From Brevibacterium sp. RIT 803 (GTDB lineage: Bacteria > Actinomycetota > Actinomycetes > Actinomycetales > Brevibacteriaceae), in the NCBI RefSeq assembly GCF_016892625.1, contig NZ_JAFEMW010000001.1:868001-932000 (forward strand): a DNA stretch of 64,000 nucleotides, given 5' to 3'. The notes beneath the pieces are model-generated. The model ran no database searches and was not told the DNA's origin. It saw only the letters and a list, made by a program, of their open reading frames with translations. Positions 25,910 to 44,406 of this stretch are shown in pieces (the stretch's first letter is position 1; each line of letters opens with the position of its first letter). The position numbers were made by a program, and so were the translations under genes.

Positions 25910-28066
25910 TCAGTGTTTGCTGGGCTTGGCCAGGCGAGACGGCCACCATAGACGATCCCCAATCCACAGCGACAGCGCCGGCACCAACAGCGTCCGCACG
26001 ATCAATGCATCGAGCAGGACGCCCAGCGAGACGATGATCGACAATTGGAGGAGGAATTGAATGGGAATGACGAGCAGGGCCATGAAGGTCGCAGCGAGCA
26101 CGATTCCTGCACTTGTGATCACTCCCCCGGTCACCGACAACCCCCGAAGAGTACCTTCCCTGGTTCCGTGAGTGAAGGTCTCTTCGCGAACCCGAGTCAT
26201 CAGGAAGATGTTGTAGTCGATTCCCAACGCCACGAGGAAGACGAATGCGTAGAGCGGTACCGAAGGATCTGATTGCGGCTGCCCGATCAGGCGGAAGATG
26301 AGAGCGCTGACTCCCAAAGCCGTGCCGAAGCTCACGACCGTCGTCGCCAACAGCACTACCGGGGCGACCAGTGACCTCAGTAAGAGTGCGAGCATGATGG
26401 TGATGACAACAAGAACGATGGGTATGATCACCGCTCTGTCTCGTGACGACGTATTGTTCGTATCGAGATCAACAGCTGTGCTGCCACCAACCAGTGCCTG
26501 GGTCGAGGACAAATTGTCCCGCAGGTCCTCGACGGCGCCTTCAGCTTCGAGTGAGTCGGCAGGAGCGGACAGAGTCAGGGAGAACATGATCTCACCGCTG
26601 ATCTCCGTCGGTTCTGCTGCTGGAGGCCCCGACTGTGAACTATTACTCGCCTGGCCATCGGCGTCAATAGGCGTCGTGCCAGACGAAGAATCCTGGGCGA
26701 CCAGAGAGAGATTGTCGATACCGTCTGTCGACGAAATTGCCTCAGCGACCTCTTGCCGCTCGTCACTGGGTGCAAGGACATAAGCGGGATTACCCGAGCC
26801 TCCGGAGAAGTGACGATCAATGACAGCCTGGCCATCGCGCGCCTGACTGTCACCGAGAACAAACTCGCTCTGAGGTACTCCATTGGCATCGAGTAATGCC
26901 AGGCCTGCGCACCCGATGACGAGGACCAAAGTGACCCCGGCGACAACCCGACGGGGGCCATTGGCGACGAAACGACCCACCCTCGGCCAGAGCCCCGTGG
27001 CATCCGGGCCGGTGAGCACAGGGTGTTCGGTTCCGTATTTGGGTCCCCGCGGCCAGAACGCCACTCGCCCGAAGGCGGTGAGCAGCGCCGGGAGGAAAGT
27101 CAACGTGGCGAGCATGGCGCAAGCAATTCCCACAGCGGCAACCGGCCCCAGTGCAGAGTTGGATCCGAGGTCGGACAGGAGAAGGCACAAGAGCCCCGCA
27201 ATGACGGTGCCTCCAGAAGCCAGAATGGGTTCGAGTACGCCGCGTGCCGCCTTCCACACGGCGAGGAAAGGGGTTGAGCTTTCCCGCAGCTCTTCTCGAT
27301 AGCGGGCGATGAAGAGCAGTGAGTAATCGGTAGCGGCACCAATGACCAGGATGAAGAGGATGCCTTGCACCTGCCCATTGAGCGTCACGATCCCTTCACG
27401 AGCCAAAGCGACATTGATGAGCACCGCTGCGCAGAGAGCCGTGAGCGAGCTGATGAGGACAAGAATCGGCAACAGTGGTGATCGGTAGACGATGACGAGA
27501 ATGACGAAGACGACACCGAGGGCGACGAGGAGCAGGATTCCGTCAATCCCACCGAAGGCCTCCTCCAGATCGGCCGTAAAACCTGCGGGACCACTGACCC
27601 AGAAATCGAGGTCGGAGAGCTCCTGCCCGGCTTCTTCCTCTAACTGGGTGACAACATCGCCGATCTCAGCGTCGGAGGGAATCGAAACGATGAGTTCCGC
27701 TGCTTCCTTGTCCTCTGAGGAGATGACCGGCGAGGACTGCGCACCGGAAACGACTTCGGACGATTGATCGGCGAGGCTATCGAGTCCATCTCGGTCGGCG
27801 TCCGTGAGTCCTCCTGGGCGTTCAGCGACGATGATCGCGGGGATTGCATCAGATCCGGTGAACTTCGCGATTTCGTTTTGGACCTTCGTCGATTCTGCGC
27901 TCGAGGGCAGGAACGATGATCGATCATCGTTCGCGACTTCGTCGATCGATCCGAAGCTCATACCACCAAATCCGAAAACCGACAACCAGACGAGGATGAG
28001 CACGGCAGGGACGAGGATGCGCACGCCCTGTCGTGGATGACGCGAAGACCGCAACTTTTCTTTCAT
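25910..28066 (-). CDS. MMPL/RND family transporter
   Basis: 718 residues with the two-fold RND layout: an N-terminal helix (ILVPAVLILVWLSVFGFGG), an extracytoplasmic domain, a helix bundle containing TDYSLLFIARYREELRE, then a second domain and a bundle containing ALGIDYNIFLMTRVREE. The GxxxDY motifs are the proton-relay signature of MMPL proteins, which export lipids, glycolipids or hydrophobic compounds. It converges with the second marR gene and carries the shared TTCACCT(A/G)GT element next to its start. Substrate unknown; a carotenoid, lipid or the NRPS product are all possible. Confidence 0.9.
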   Translation of the reverse strand: MKEKLRSSRHPRQGVRILVPAVLILVWLSVFGFGGMSFGSIDEVANDDRSSFLPSSAESTKVQNEIAKFTGSDAIPAIIVAERPGGLTDADRDGLDSLADQSSEVVSGAQSSPVISSEDKEAAELIVSIPSDAEIGDVVTQLEEEAGQELSDLDFWVSGPAGFTADLEEAFGGIDGILLLVALGVVFVILVIVYRSPLLPILVLISSLTALCAAVLINVALAREGIVTLNGQVQGILFILVIGAATDYSLLFIARYREELRESSTPFLAVWKAARGVLEPILASGGTVIAGLLCLLLSDLGSNSALGPVAAVGIACAMLATLTFLPALLTAFGRVAFWPRGPKYGTEHPVLTGPDATGLWPRVGRFVANGPRRVVAGVTLVLVIGCAGLALLDANGVPQSEFVLGDSQARDGQAVIDRHFSGGSGNPAYVLAPSDERQEVAEAISSTDGIDNLSLVAQDSSSGTTPIDADGQASNSSQSGPPAAEPTEISGEIMFSLTLSAPADSLEAEGAVEDLRDNLSSTQALVGGSTAVDLDTNNTSSRDRAVIIPIVLVVITIMLALLLRSLVAPVVLLATTVVSFGTALGVSALIFRLIGQPQSDPSVPLYAFVFLVALGIDYNIFLMTRVREETFTHGTREGTLRGLSVTGGVITSAGIVLAATFMALLVIPIQFLLQLSIIVSLGVLLDALIVRTLLVPALSLWIGDRLWWPSRLAKPSKH

Positions 28067-28077
28067 ATGGCTAGTAT

Positions 28078-28090
28078 TTCACCTGGTGTA
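28078..28090. promoter_or_regulatory. Candidate operator overlapping the MMPL translation start region
   Basis: TTCACCTGGTGTA holds the odd palindrome CACC-T-GGTG and matches the element upstream of the second marR gene. On the minus strand it contains AGGTGA, which could also serve as the MMPL ribosome site, so binding here could block expression directly. Confidence 0.45.
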
Positions 28091-28126
28091 CTTAAACGAC
28101 AAGTGCTCGAGGGAGGCATCGCTTCG

Positions 28127-28486
28127 TCACCAGGGATTCGCCAGCTGCCACTGCTCGAACCAGTATCTGTCGCCCTGATAGTGGGACTTGGAAGGCTTGC
28201 AGCCCTTGAGGTCCGAATGCTCGCCCAACCAGGTGCGCACCAGGCCAGGCACCTCTTCCATCCGGTGGCGCCAGTCGTCGAGCGGCAACAGCAGCACCGT
28301 ACCGTCTTCCGCCGTGAGGCGGCACGAATAGTTCGGCAGCCCCTCGGTGTTCTGGGAATGCGTATAGCTGATCTGCTCGCAGCCCGTGGTGAGGTAGAAG
28401 CGGATGTACTCCCCCGAAACGTCTGAGCACAGCGACTTGAAGTCCTGGTACCGACTGAGCCATTCCGGTCGCTGATATTCGTTCAT
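28127..28486 (-). CDS. Hypothetical 119-residue protein, copy 2
   Basis: 119 residues, paralogue of 22563-22922 with the same conserved segments (PEWLSRYQDFKSLCS, ISYTHSQNT, LPNYSCRL, PGLVRTWLGEHS, NPW). Three Cys positions (in SLCS, TTGC and YSC) are shared by both copies. No family recognised. The shared upstream sequence (CATAATAGAACG just before ATG) shows that the duplicated unit included its promoter. It lies 60 bp upstream of the MMPL gene on the same strand, so the two could be co-transcribed. Confidence 0.75.
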   Translation of the reverse strand: MNEYQRPEWLSRYQDFKSLCSDVSGEYIRFYLTTGCEQISYTHSQNTEGLPNYSCRLTAEDGTVLLLPLDDWRHRMEEVPGLVRTWLGEHSDLKGCKPSKSHYQGDRYWFEQWQLANPW

Positions 28487-28493
28487 ACGTTCT

Positions 28494-28499
28494 ATTATG
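28494..28499 (-). promoter_or_regulatory. -10 box of a likely leaderless promoter, copy 2
   Basis: CATAAT on the minus strand ends 7 bases before ATG 28486. TTCACG lies 17 bp further upstream as a possible -35. The layout is the same as for the paralogue at 22922. Confidence 0.6.
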
Positions 28500-28631
28500 C
28501 TTTGCTTTCGGTCAGGCGTGAAGCGTGCGCGTCAACGCGGCTCTCAGCAGCTGTCAGTCTGAGGATTCCGAGAAATTTCGCGAATCGTCAATCCAAACGC
28601 ACGAACCCTCCGAACCAGTTCTGCTTGCCCG

Positions 28632-28648
28632 GTGCAGATGATCTGCAC
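28632..28648. promoter_or_regulatory. Perfect 17-bp palindrome before the peptide-NRPS operon
   Basis: GTGCAGAT-G-ATCTGCAC is an inverted repeat with 8-bp arms and a 1-bp centre. It ends 25 bp upstream of the peptide gene ATG (28674), a good operator position. It is unlike the DtxR/IdeR iron box. It could bind a GntR- or LacI-like dimer, but no such regulator is nearby. Confidence 0.5.
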
Positions 28649-28673
28649 GCCGTGTCAGGAAAGGACAGGGACA

Positions 28674-28898
28674 ATGTTGAGCCTCAAACGCACAGGTCTT
28701 CGGACCATCGGCGGTGCCGCAATCGCAGCTCTCGCCGTGATGGTCGGAGTCTTCGCCGCCCCCGGCGCAGCTTCGGCAGCTGAATCACCACAGACAGATT
28801 CTGCAGACACCTCCAGCTCACTGATCGAAGGACCGCTCATCGATCTCGGAGATCTGATGAACCTCATCGGCTCGATCAACATCGGACAGTTCCAGTAA
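28674..28898 (+). CDS. Small secreted acidic peptide at the head of the NRPS operon
   Basis: 74 residues from ATG 28674, with AAAGGACAGGG upstream. The N-terminus is a classic signal peptide: basic MLSLKRTGLR, hydrophobic core (about 12-29), then APGAASA, with cleavage expected after Ala35. The mature part would be about 39 residues, acidic, with a Ser/Thr/Asp-rich first half and the amphipathic end LIDLGDLMNLIGSINIGQFQ. It has no Cys and no recognised family. The NRPS gene starts 56 bp after its stop with no terminator, so it is probably co-transcribed. Role unknown; carrier, surfactant-like or signalling peptide are possibilities. Confidence 0.75.
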   Translation: MLSLKRTGLRTIGGAAIAALAVMVGVFAAPGAASAAESPQTDSADTSSSLIEGPLIDLGDLMNLIGSINIGQFQ

Positions 28899-28954
28899 CC
28901 GTCCTTCTGCCGTTTCAGCAAGACCGCATCACACTCTCGCGTTCGAAAGACACA

Positions 28955-39535
<10,581 letters not shown>

Positions 39536-39575
39536 GCGTTATATCTCACCAGCAATCGACAGGAGATGAGGAAAA

Positions 39576-39782
39576 GTGCAAAACCCCTTTGATGACACCA
39601 CAGCCACTTTCCGTGTACTCGTCAACGACCTCCAACAGCATTCCCTCTGGCCGACGTTCGCCGATGCGCCCGCTGGGTGGGTCATCGCCTTCGGCCCGGC
39701 TCAACGCGATGAATGCCTCGAATTCGTCGAGGCGAATTGGACGGACATCACTCCGCGCCGGCTCGCCGAGATCGCGTCATAG
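39576..39782 (+). CDS. MbtH-like protein
   Basis: 68 residues, GTG start after AGGAGATGAGGAAAA. Seen: NPFDD, RVLVNDLQQHSLWPTFADAP and AGWVIAFGP, then NWTDITP, the family pattern with its conserved Trp residues. MbtH proteins bind adenylation domains and help them fold and activate amino acids. Its position 40 bp after the NRPS gene indicates dedication to that enzyme. The stop shares its last base with the GTG of the ABC ATPase gene. Confidence 0.95.
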   Translation: MQNPFDDTTATFRVLVNDLQQHSLWPTFADAPAGWVIAFGPAQRDECLEFVEANWTDITPRRLAEIAS

Positions 39783-40765
39783 TGATCCGCATTGACCAGC
39801 TGAGGAAGAACTACGGCAGCTTCAGAGCCTTGGACGGAATCGATCTGCAGGTCGACCAGGGACAGATCTTCGGGTTGCTGGGGCCCAATGGGGCAGGCAA
39901 GACCACCACGGTCAAGGTTCTGTCGACGCTGATCCGTCCCGACTCCGGAGACGCGATCGTCGCGGGGAACTCGGTGACAGCCGATCCCACCGCCGTGCGC
40001 CGCAGCATCGGACTGTCCGGACAGTATGCGGCAGTCGATGAGAAGCTCACCGGCTACGAGAACCTCCTCATGGTCGCCCGCCTCTACGGGATGAGCCGCA
40101 CCGAGTCGCGAGCTCGAGCGCGCGAACTGCTCAGGGAGTTCGCCCTCGTCGACGTCAGAGACAAACGAGCAGGCGCCTATTCGGGTGGCATGCGACGGCG
40201 TCTCGACCTGGCCTCGGCTCTGGTCTACAGGCCACCGGTGGTGATTCTCGACGAGCCCACCACCGGCCTCGACCCACGAGGCAGGCTGGACACCTGGGAC
40301 GTCATCTCCACTCTTGTCGGCCAAGGGACCACCGTGCTGCTGACGACCCAATACCTGGAGGAGGCCGATCAGCTGGCGGATCGCATCGCCGTCATCGACT
40401 CCGGTCGAGTCATCGCAGAGGGGACCTCGAACGAACTCAAGGTCAGCCTCGGCGCCGAACGCATCGCACTGACTCTGGCCAGCCCCGATCTCCTCGCCGA
40501 GACTCTGCGCATCGTCGAGCGTATCCTCGGAGGCTCGGTCACACCGCAGCGCGATTCCACGGGTCAGCGCCTCACAGTCCCGGCCCCGCAGGGACAGAAG
40601 ACTCTGCTGGAGGTGCTCGGCGCCCTGGACCGAGCCGGTGTCCTCGTCACCGAGGCGGCACTGTGCCGTCCGACGCTCGACGACGTCTTCCTGGAGCTGA
40701 CTGGAAGCCCGGCCAGTGCGGAACCATCGCCTCAGCCGCAGTCGGAAGTCGAGGTGGGAGCATGA
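39782..40765 (+). CDS. ABC transporter ATP-binding protein, DrrA-like
   Basis: 327 residues from GTG 39782. Seen: Walker A GPNGAGKTTT, Q-loop region LSGQYAAVDEKLTGYENL, signature YSGGMRRRLDLASALVYRPP and Walker B VVILDEPTTGLDP, then the DrrA-type C-terminal extension. It powers the permease encoded next (4-bp overlap). This subgroup exports drugs and natural products, so export of the NRPS product, and self-protection, is the likely job. The open frame back to 39713 lies inside mbtH and is not used. Confidence 0.92.
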   Translation: MIRIDQLRKNYGSFRALDGIDLQVDQGQIFGLLGPNGAGKTTTVKVLSTLIRPDSGDAIVAGNSVTADPTAVRRSIGLSGQYAAVDEKLTGYENLLMVARLYGMSRTESRARARELLREFALVDVRDKRAGAYSGGMRRRLDLASALVYRPPVVILDEPTTGLDPRGRLDTWDVISTLVGQGTTVLLTTQYLEEADQLADRIAVIDSGRVIAEGTSNELKVSLGAERIALTLASPDLLAETLRIVERILGGSVTPQRDSTGQRLTVPAPQGQKTLLEVLGALDRAGVLVTEAALCRPTLDDVFLELTGSPASAEPSPQPQSEVEVGA

Positions 40766-41562
40766 GCACCATCACCTCGGCGGCACGCGACAGCTCCGTC
40801 ATCGCCTGGCGCAATCTCCTCAACGTGGGTCGAACCCCCGGAGCCCTGGTCACCGGCGTCGTGCAACCGGTGATCTTCGTGTTCCTGCTCGCATTCGTCT
40901 TCGGCGGCAGCCTGGGCGGCGCACCCTATCGGGAGTTCCTCATCGGGGGAATCTTGGCCCAGACGCTGACCTTCAACTCCTCATTCACAGCCGTCTACCT
41001 CGCCAAGGACCTTCAGCTGGGGCTCATCGACCGGTTCCGATCGCTGCCGATGTCCCGCGTGGCAGTCATCCTGGGCCGGACCACCTCCGACTTGGCCACC
41101 GGTGTGATCTCCCTCGCCGTCACCATGGTCTGCGGACTGATCATCGGGTGGCGCATCACCGAAGGCCCATGGTCAGCGCTCCTCGGCATCCTGCTCCTGC
41201 TCCTCTTCGGATTCGCCATGTCGTGGATCGGAGCGTTCATCGCATTGACAGCGCGAAGTGTCGAGGTGGCTCAGAGCCTCGGCCTGATCTGGCTCTTTCC
41301 GGTCACCTTCCTCTCCGGTGCCTTCGTCTCGGTCGATTCACTGCCTGGACCGCTGCAGGCGATCGCCTCATGGAATCCCGTCACTGCAGTGGCAACCAGC
41401 GTCCGAGAACTGTTCGGCAATGTCTCCCCCGCCGGGTACACCTCAGGCACCGGATGGGCGGCAGACAACCCGATACTCTACGCCGTGATCAGCTGCGTGG
41501 CAGTCATTGCGATCTTCTCCACCGTTGCGGTGTCCCAGTACCGGGGGATCAGCAAGAGATGA
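40762..41562 (+). CDS. ABC-2 type permease, DrrB-like
   Basis: 266 residues with six predicted membrane helices, ATGA overlap with the ATPase gene. Seen: WRNLLNVGRTPGALVTGVVQ, PVIFVFLLAFVFGG, LQLGLIDRFRSLPMSRVAV, and LIWLFPVTFLSGAFVSVDSL with PLQAIASWNPVTAVATSVRE, the ABC-2 membrane protein signature. It should form the membrane channel of the NRPS product exporter. Confidence 0.92.
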   Translation: MSTITSAARDSSVIAWRNLLNVGRTPGALVTGVVQPVIFVFLLAFVFGGSLGGAPYREFLIGGILAQTLTFNSSFTAVYLAKDLQLGLIDRFRSLPMSRVAVILGRTTSDLATGVISLAVTMVCGLIIGWRITEGPWSALLGILLLLLFGFAMSWIGAFIALTARSVEVAQSLGLIWLFPVTFLSGAFVSVDSLPGPLQAIASWNPVTAVATSVRELFGNVSPAGYTSGTGWAADNPILYAVISCVAVIAIFSTVAVSQYRGISKR

Positions 41563-42314
41563 CCGCTGCCGGGATCGAGTACCTGGTGTGCGACATCAGC
41601 GAGGTGCGCGAGACTCAGTCGGCTCACCCATGGCTCGCCTCACTGCTCTCACCGGCTGAGGTGAAGCGCTCCGATCGCCTGCGCCACGCATCCGATCGGA
41701 TCGCCTATCGCTGCGCACATCTCGCCTTGCGCCTCGTCGCTGCTCGTCGACTCGGCGCCGATGTTCGCAGTGCCGGTGACCTGGAGTTCACGCGTTGCTG
41801 CCGCAGCTGCGGTGGCCCACACGGCAAGCCCCAGGTCTCGGACGCAGAAGTCAGCCTGTCGCGTTCGGGAACGATGGTGCTGGTCGGCTCCGCGCCGCCG
41901 TCCTCACCCATCGGCGTCGACATCGAAGGTCTTCCGAGCGAGGTCTTCCCCGGATTCGATGACTATGTGCTGGCCCCGAGTGAGCGCACTTCCGAATGCA
42001 CGAACTCAGATCGGAGGCGTCTCGAACTCTGGGTAGCCAAGGAAGCTGCGCTGAAGACGACTGGACATGGTCTGAGTGTGGAGCCCAACAAGCTCGAAGT
42101 GGTGCGAACCGAAGTGGTCCGAACCGGTGAGGAAACGTCATCTCTCGACGGCAGCGGCGCTTGGGCATCGTCGATCAGAGCCCCCGACTATCCGGACATC
42201 GATGGATTGAACCTGGCTTCCGTGCCCTGTCGTCCTTCTCATGCGGCGGCACTCAGCTGCGCCGACCGGCTGCCTGTCACAGCGTTGACCCTCTCGGACC
42301 TTCTCATCCAGTGA
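41559..42314 (+). CDS. Sfp-type 4'-phosphopantetheinyl transferase
   Basis: 251 residues from ATG 41559 (ATGA overlap with the permease). It moves phosphopantetheine from CoA to the carrier-domain Ser residues, converting the NRPS to its active form. Seen: YRCAHLALRLVAARRLG, CCRSCGGPHGKP, the Mg-binding GVDIE, and the WVAKEAALKTTGHGL motif. The longer frame that runs back through the permease is out of its frame and is a shadow. Having its own PPTase makes the operon self-sufficient for activation. Confidence 0.93.
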   Translation: MTAAGIEYLVCDISEVRETQSAHPWLASLLSPAEVKRSDRLRHASDRIAYRCAHLALRLVAARRLGADVRSAGDLEFTRCCRSCGGPHGKPQVSDAEVSLSRSGTMVLVGSAPPSSPIGVDIEGLPSEVFPGFDDYVLAPSERTSECTNSDRRRLELWVAKEAALKTTGHGLSVEPNKLEVVRTEVVRTGEETSSLDGSGAWASSIRAPDYPDIDGLNLASVPCRPSHAAALSCADRLPVTALTLSDLLIQ

Positions 42315-42325
42315 CGGGGCGGCCC

Positions 42326-42412
42326 TCACGTGGGGGTGCCGGTGAGCATACCGGCGATCAATCCGAGCACCGCGATGACGGCCAAGACGATGAAGAGCAC
42401 ACGTTTACGCAT
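42326..42412 (-). CDS. 28-residue single-span membrane peptide
   Basis: MRKRVLFIVLAVIAVLGLIA then GMLTGTPT: a basic N-terminus followed by one hydrophobic span. It is too short for most gene finders. The -10 box TAGAAT lies 7 bases before the ATG, which suggests a leaderless message. It converges with the PPTase gene, 11 bp after that stop. Function unknown; small membrane peptides of this kind are widespread in actinobacteria. Confidence 0.55.
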   Translation of the reverse strand: MRKRVLFIVLAVIAVLGLIAGMLTGTPT

Positions 42413-42419
42413 GCGTCCT

Positions 42420-42425
42420 ATTCTA
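42420..42425 (-). promoter_or_regulatory. -10 box of a likely leaderless promoter before the membrane peptide
   Basis: TAGAAT on the minus strand ends 7 bases upstream of ATG 42412, leaving no room for a normal leader. AGGA also occurs in those 7 bases, so a very short leader is possible. Confidence 0.5.
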
Positions 42426-42458
42426 CTGTGGACGCATGTGCAGTCCCGTCACTTCCGC

Positions 42459-42638
42459 TCAATGGGCAGTCAATTCCAGTCTGCCGCGACGATTGCGCCG
42501 GAGGTGTCCCTGCCTGATCGCTTCGCGCACCGAAGAGTGGAAACGCCCCGGGCCCCAATGGCGGGCACCGATGGCGCGGTAGAGCTCCGTCTCTGAGACA
42601 GGCTGCATGTCGCCGACGTAGTCGATGATGCCCTGCAC
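42459..42638 (-). CDS. Possible small winged-helix-like protein
   Basis: 59 residues from GTG 42638 (ATG 42607 is an alternative). Seen: SETELYRAIGARHWGPGRFH and HSSVREAIRQGHLRRNRRGR. The pattern helix-helix-GHLRRNRRGRLEL resembles the end of a winged helix. Its composition looks coding, but the start and ribosome site are unconvincing, and it follows the MFS stop in the same frame. It may be a genuine small gene or a remnant. Confidence 0.4.
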   Translation of the reverse strand: MQGIIDYVGDMQPVSETELYRAIGARHWGPGRFHSSVREAIRQGHLRRNRRGRLELTAH

Positions 42639-42671
42639 CTCGTTGGCTGAGACCTCGGGTGGGACATCGCG

Positions 42672-44255
42672 TCAGGACACCGATGGCCACGGGGAGTACA
42701 TCCCCGCCGAACCGGGGCCAGGACGCAGCCTCTGCCTTCGGCTCTGCGGCACCTTCCCCTCCCCCGCCTCAGAAGACTTGTTCTCCTCGACCTCATCCTT
42801 GGCCTCGTCGGCGTCCTCGGCTGTCAGGGGGCGGGCGATGTCCTCGAGGTTCGCGCCTTCGGCCTTGACACCGAGGAAGATCTCGGCGACCCCTCCCAGA
42901 GCCATGACCCCTGCGCCTATGCAGAATGCCATCGCGACCAGCGACCGGTCACCTGACTCGATCATGTTGCCGAAGAGCAGCGGCCCTGCGATGCCACCGA
43001 CGGCGGTGCCGATCGCGTAGAAGAAGGCGATCGCCAGGGCCCTGGTTTCCATCGGGAATATCTCACTGACGGTGAGGTACGCGGCGCTGGCGCCGGAGGA
43101 GGCGAGGAAGAAGCAGACGACGAGAATGATGAGGAAGACCCAGGCGTTGCCGATGTCCGCGTTGAAGACGAACGCGAGGACCACTGCAACGACCGCTGAT
43201 CCCAGATAGCTGAACGCGATCATGGGTTTGCGTCCGATAGTGTCGAAGAGCCTGCCCAAGACAACGGGCCCGGCGAAGTTGCTCAAAGACCAGAGAATGA
43301 TGAAGATCGGCACACTCGCCGCGGCCACCCCGTAGAAGCCGTTGAAGATGCCGCCTAGGTTGAACGTGATTCCGTTGTAGAGGAAGGCCTGACCGACGAA
43401 GAGGAGCAGGCAAAGAATCGCCCGCCGCGGATAGAGCTTGAATGCGACCCTCGCCAGTTCGGCAAAGGAGATCGTCTTGCGTTGGCGGATCGTGATCGTC
43501 TGATCCGGTGCCGGAAGCTTGTCCTGAGTCGCTTCCTCGATGTCGGTCTCGATATTCTCAACGATGCGTTCGGCCTCGTCCTGCTGTCCGTGGATGAACA
43601 GCCAGCGTGGACTCTCCGGCACGTCCTTGCGCACAACGAAGACGAAGATCGACAGCAGTGCGCCGACGGCGAAGGCGAGTCGCCAGCCGATCATCTGCGG
43701 CAGGATGTCGGTGTTAAGAAAGAACAGCGTCGTCGCGGCACCGCCGGCAGCACCGAGCCAGTAGGACCCGTTGATGATGAGGTCGATGCGTCCGCGCACC
43801 CGGGCGGGAATGAGTTCATCGATGGCAGAGTTCACGGCCGCGTATTCGCCGCCGATTCCGGCACCAGTGAGGAAGCGGACGAGGAAGAAGTACCACGGTG
43901 AGAAGGAGAACGCCGTGGCCACAGTGGCGACGAGATAGAGGACAAGGGTAATCAGGAAGAGTTTGCGGCGACCGAACCTGTCGGTGAGCTGACCGAAGAC
44001 AATGGCGCCGACGCACGCCCCCAGCACGTAGATGGCCCCCGCGGTGCCGATCTGTCCGGCGGTCATCGAGATGCCGCTGCCTTCCTCTGTCATTCGGGCG
44101 GCGACATTGCCGACCATTGTGACTTCGAGTCCATCGAGGATCCACACGCTGCCGAGGCCGACGACAACCATCCAGTGAAATCGAGCCCACGGGAGTCGGT
44201 CTATCCGAGCCGGCACATCGGTTGTGATGGTTCCGAGTTCAACATCCTTGCTCAT
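42672..44255 (-). CDS. MFS transporter, sugar/metabolite:proton symporter type
   Basis: 527 residues from ATG 44255 (GAGGTG upstream); an in-frame start at 44282 is less likely. Twelve membrane helices. Seen: GQLTDRFGRRKLFLITLVLY (MFS loop 2-3 signature), RFLTGAGIGGEYAAVNSAID, ESPRWLFIHGQ after helix 6, and GRLFDTIGRKPMIAFSYLGS at the repeat. This points to the sugar-porter or aromatic/organic-acid symporter branch. The long charged C-terminus is cytoplasmic. Substrate not evident. Confidence 0.88.
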   Translation of the reverse strand: MSKDVELGTITTDVPARIDRLPWARFHWMVVVGLGSVWILDGLEVTMVGNVAARMTEEGSGISMTAGQIGTAGAIYVLGACVGAIVFGQLTDRFGRRKLFLITLVLYLVATVATAFSFSPWYFFLVRFLTGAGIGGEYAAVNSAIDELIPARVRGRIDLIINGSYWLGAAGGAATTLFFLNTDILPQMIGWRLAFAVGALLSIFVFVVRKDVPESPRWLFIHGQQDEAERIVENIETDIEEATQDKLPAPDQTITIRQRKTISFAELARVAFKLYPRRAILCLLLFVGQAFLYNGITFNLGGIFNGFYGVAAASVPIFIILWSLSNFAGPVVLGRLFDTIGRKPMIAFSYLGSAVVAVVLAFVFNADIGNAWVFLIILVVCFFLASSGASAAYLTVSEIFPMETRALAIAFFYAIGTAVGGIAGPLLFGNMIESGDRSLVAMAFCIGAGVMALGGVAEIFLGVKAEGANLEDIARPLTAEDADEAKDEVEENKSSEAGEGKVPQSRRQRLRPGPGSAGMYSPWPSVS

Positions 44256-44406
44256 CAGACACCTCGCTGTATCAGTTCGCACCGGCTACCTGTCTGCGCC
44301 ATCTATCGGGAAGCTTAAGCAGACTCCACACAACAGACAAGACCTGGTGTGACTGTCTGAGGGAGAGTATCCTCCGCTGTCCGGAACAGTCGCATCAATG
44401 GCCGGA

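Noticed and set aside
40716-41558. PPTase frame extended upstream to 532 codons
   Set aside because: The extension is an out-of-frame reading of the permease; the PPTase start overlaps the permease stop as expected for coupling.
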